Assembly (NCBI GenBank): GCA_052388135.1 | Contig: JBQTIM010000130.1 | Span: 1 to 15,747 of the forward strand | Direction of reading: 5' to 3' | From: JBQTIM01 sp052388135 | GTDB lineage: Bacteria > Elusimicrobiota > Elusimicrobia > FEN-1173 | DNA: 15,747 nucleotides | In this document: positions 14,067 to 15,747 of the stretch, piece after piece | Layout of the letters: the number at the start of each line of letters is the position of its first letter | How positions within the stretch are numbered: the first letter of the stretch is position 1 | Notes under the pieces: generated by a model | The model's input: the letters and a program-made list of their open reading frames with translations, nothing else | What the model was told of the DNA's origin: nothing | The model's database searches: none | Position numbers and translations under genes: made by a program

Positions 14067-15747
14067 TCCGCAGAACCTCCATGGGGCGGACGCGGAAAGC
14101 CCCCCGGGTGGCCAGCCAGGAAATGGCCGCGGCGGCCAAAGCGGCTCCCGCCAGAAGACCGGCGCTGGAAAGCGCGTAGGGATCGAAACCCGTTTTAAAC
14201 GCGAAGCGCATCGCGCCCCAGGCCGCGGCGGAACCGACGAGCCAGGCCGTGAGCGCCGCGCCGAAGCCGATGAAGGCGTACTCCAGCAGGGCCACCGCGC
14301 GCAACTGGCCTTCCGAGGCGCCCAAAGTTCGGTACAGGACCGACTCGCGGGCGCGGGACGCCAGAGTGGCCCACAGCCCGGACACCAGGAGCAGAAGCCC
14401 CGAAATCACGCCGAAGAGGCCCAGCGTGCCGACGATGCGCGCCAATCGGGCCATGATGCGGCCCGTCAGGGCGGCCACTTCCGAAAGGTCGATGGTCGTC
14501 ACGTTGGGCAGGGCCGCGGCCAACCGGCTCTCCAGCTCCGCCACGCGGTCCGGCTCCACGCGGACGCCGCCCATGAGAGTGTGCGGGGCGTTGTCCAAAA
14601 CTCCCGGCCGGAAATAAAAATAAAAGAACGGTTCCCTGCGCGACGTGTCGATGGATCGCAGGGAGGAAACCACGGCCGTCACTTTCCGGCCCAGCACGTT
14701 CACGGCGATCCGGTCTCCCGGACGGATGCCGAAGCGATCCTGGTACTCGTCGAAAACGGACACCTGGGGCTCGGCGAGATCGTCCCGCCACAATCCGCCG
14801 CCGGAAACAACCCGGTCCGTGGGCAGAAGGTCTTCCCCGAAGGTGAACCCGAATTCGCGCGTCAGGCGGTCGCCGGGGCCGCGCTGCCGGCGGGCTTTCG
14901 CCTCCAACTCCCGGACCGGCACGCCGTTGACGTCCGTCACGCGGCCGCGGACGAGAGGAAAAAGCCGCAGGTCGCGGCCCAGCACTTTCTTGAATTCCTC
15001 CGCCTGCGACGTCTGAATGTTGATGAAGAACACGTTGGGCATGTCCTCCGGGAAGGACTCCACGAATTTGGCCGCCAGATTTTTGTGGAGGAGGAAAAGC
15101 GCGAGGATCACCGACAGCGACACGGCCATGGAGACCACCGCGGCGTCGTTGAGGTTGCCGGGACGCGACAGCGCCCGGGCCGCCAGGCGGGGCGCGAGGC
15201 GGCGGCTTTTTCCCAGCGTTCGCCGCAAAACCGTCATGAGGACCTTCACCAAGATCCAGGCGCCCGCCAAAACGGCCGCCAAACCGCCCAGGTATTGCCC
15301 CGCCAGAAGAGGGCGGCCGGCCTGGGAGAGGATGATGAGGTAAAAAACTCCGACGGCGGCCAGCGCCGCCAGGACAAAACGGCCGGACCGCCGGCGCGCG
15401 CCGGCCTCCGCGTTGGCCAGCACGGCGTTGGGAGGGATGTCCATGATCCGCATCAACGGCAGCGCGGCGAAAAGAAGGCTGGCCGCAAATCCCGCGGCCG
15501 CCGCGCCCCCCAGCGCCCGCCAGGGAAACGAAGGCGCGAAAGTCGCCGGCAGCAAATCCGCGAAAGCCGCCGTCAAAAGGGCCATGAGCGCCCGACCCAC
15601 CCAGAGGGAGAGAAAAATCCCCGCCGCCGATAAAATCCCGATCCACCACAACCAGGCCTTCATCACGTAGGAGCGCGGAGCGCCCAGGGCGAACACCATG
15701 CCCAGGGACCGCGTTGATGCCGCCAAGGCCGCGGACAAGGCGCTGGC
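14059..15747 (-). CDS. YbbP/FtsX-family ABC transporter permease (N-terminus beyond window)
   Basis: The frame runs from the right edge with no stop, giving 562 C-terminal residues; full-length relatives are near 800. The first segment (ASTRSLGMVFALGAPRSYVMKAW) is the end of the first FtsX domain, with helices after it. Further helices precede a large extracytoplasmic domain (about VESFPEDMPNVFFINIQTSQ to SEVAALTGRI). The second FtsX domain follows: three helices around VGTLGLFGVISGLLLLVSG, a RESVLYRTLGASEGQLR coupling loop, and a conserved RPMEVLRNE end. YbbP-type permeases pair with a YbbA-like ATPase and are linked to lipoprotein or envelope lipid handling. The ATPase is expected just beyond the right edge (inference). 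The stop overlaps the start of the TesA-like gene. A TTG at 15736-15738 is an internal codon, not the start. Confidence 0.85.
   Translation of the reverse strand, partial: ASALSAALAASTRSLGMVFALGAPRSYVMKAWLWWIGILSAAGIFLSLWVGRALMALLTAAFADLLPATFAPSFPWRALGGAAAAGFAASLLFAALPLMRIMDIPPNAVLANAEAGARRRSGRFVLAALAAVGVFYLIILSQAGRPLLAGQYLGGLAAVLAGAWILVKVLMTVLRRTLGKSRRLAPRLAARALSRPGNLNDAAVVSMAVSLSVILALFLLHKNLAAKFVESFPEDMPNVFFINIQTSQAEEFKKVLGRDLRLFPLVRGRVTDVNGVPVRELEAKARRQRGPGDRLTREFGFTFGEDLLPTDRVVSGGGLWRDDLAEPQVSVFDEYQDRFGIRPGDRIAVNVLGRKVTAVVSSLRSIDTSRREPFFYFYFRPGVLDNAPHTLMGGVRVEPDRVAELESRLAAALPNVTTIDLSEVAALTGRIMARLARIVGTLGLFGVISGLLLLVSGLWATLASRARESVLYRTLGASEGQLRAVALLEYAFIGFGAALTAWLVGSAAAWGAMRFAFKTGFDPYALSSAGLLAGAALAAAAISWLATRGAFRVRPMEVLRNE

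Noticed and set aside
13963..15633. Plus-strand open frame of 556 codons
   Set aside because: It is antisense to the YbbP-type permease and its product is Arg/Gly/Gln-rich without hydrophobic or domain structure. The permease frame has correct helices and FtsX motifs.

Overview
The window is GC-rich, densely coded DNA from a diderm (LPS-bearing) bacterium. It has a WaaF-type heptosyltransferase, an outer-membrane PorV/PorQ-family barrel, and secreted proteins built from FN3, Ig-like, OmpL47-like and CARDB modules with a FlgD/T9SS-like C-terminal domain. This mix is common in environmental candidate phyla, and Elusimicrobiota is my best guess (moderate confidence, inferred from gene content only). 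I see no tRNA, rRNA, CRISPR array or insertion sequence.

Layout. (1) Bases 1-2536, minus strand: the N-terminal 845 residues of a large exported repeat protein cut by the left edge. (2) Bases 2537-2789: an AT-rich divergent intergenic region, the only substantial non-coding stretch, with helically phased repeats and a nested inverted repeat. (3) Bases 2790-9059, plus strand: a compact run of four genes, namely a secreted CARDB protein with a C-terminal sorting-like domain, a PorV/PorQ-type barrel fused to seven TPR-like repeats, a membrane histidine kinase, and WaaF. The first three are joined by 4-base stop/start overlaps. (4) Bases 9021-13344, minus strand: manA, a manC-type gene and a divergent UDPGP-fold protein, each overlapping the next, reading convergently toward waaF with a 39-bp overlap of coding ends. 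(5) Bases 13431-15747, minus strand: an FtsX/YbbP-type ABC permease (cut by the right edge) overlapping a TesA-like SGNH esterase.

How the genes fit together. The theme is the cell envelope. ManA converts fructose-6-P to mannose-6-P, and the ManC-type enzyme would make GDP-mannose from mannose-1-P; no phosphomannomutase is in view. WaaF would build the LPS inner core. The third gene of the mannose operon looks like a UDPGP-family sugar nucleotidyltransferase whose signature loop is degenerate, so its role is open. The plus-strand run pairs a possible cargo protein with a PorV-like barrel and couples both to a kinase without a visible response regulator. The YbbP/TesA pair echoes the tesA-ybbA-ybbP neighbourhood of E. 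coli.

The most novel candidates are the cargo/PorV-TPR/kinase unit, the degenerate UDPGP-fold protein, and the CARDB domain split by an inserted module.
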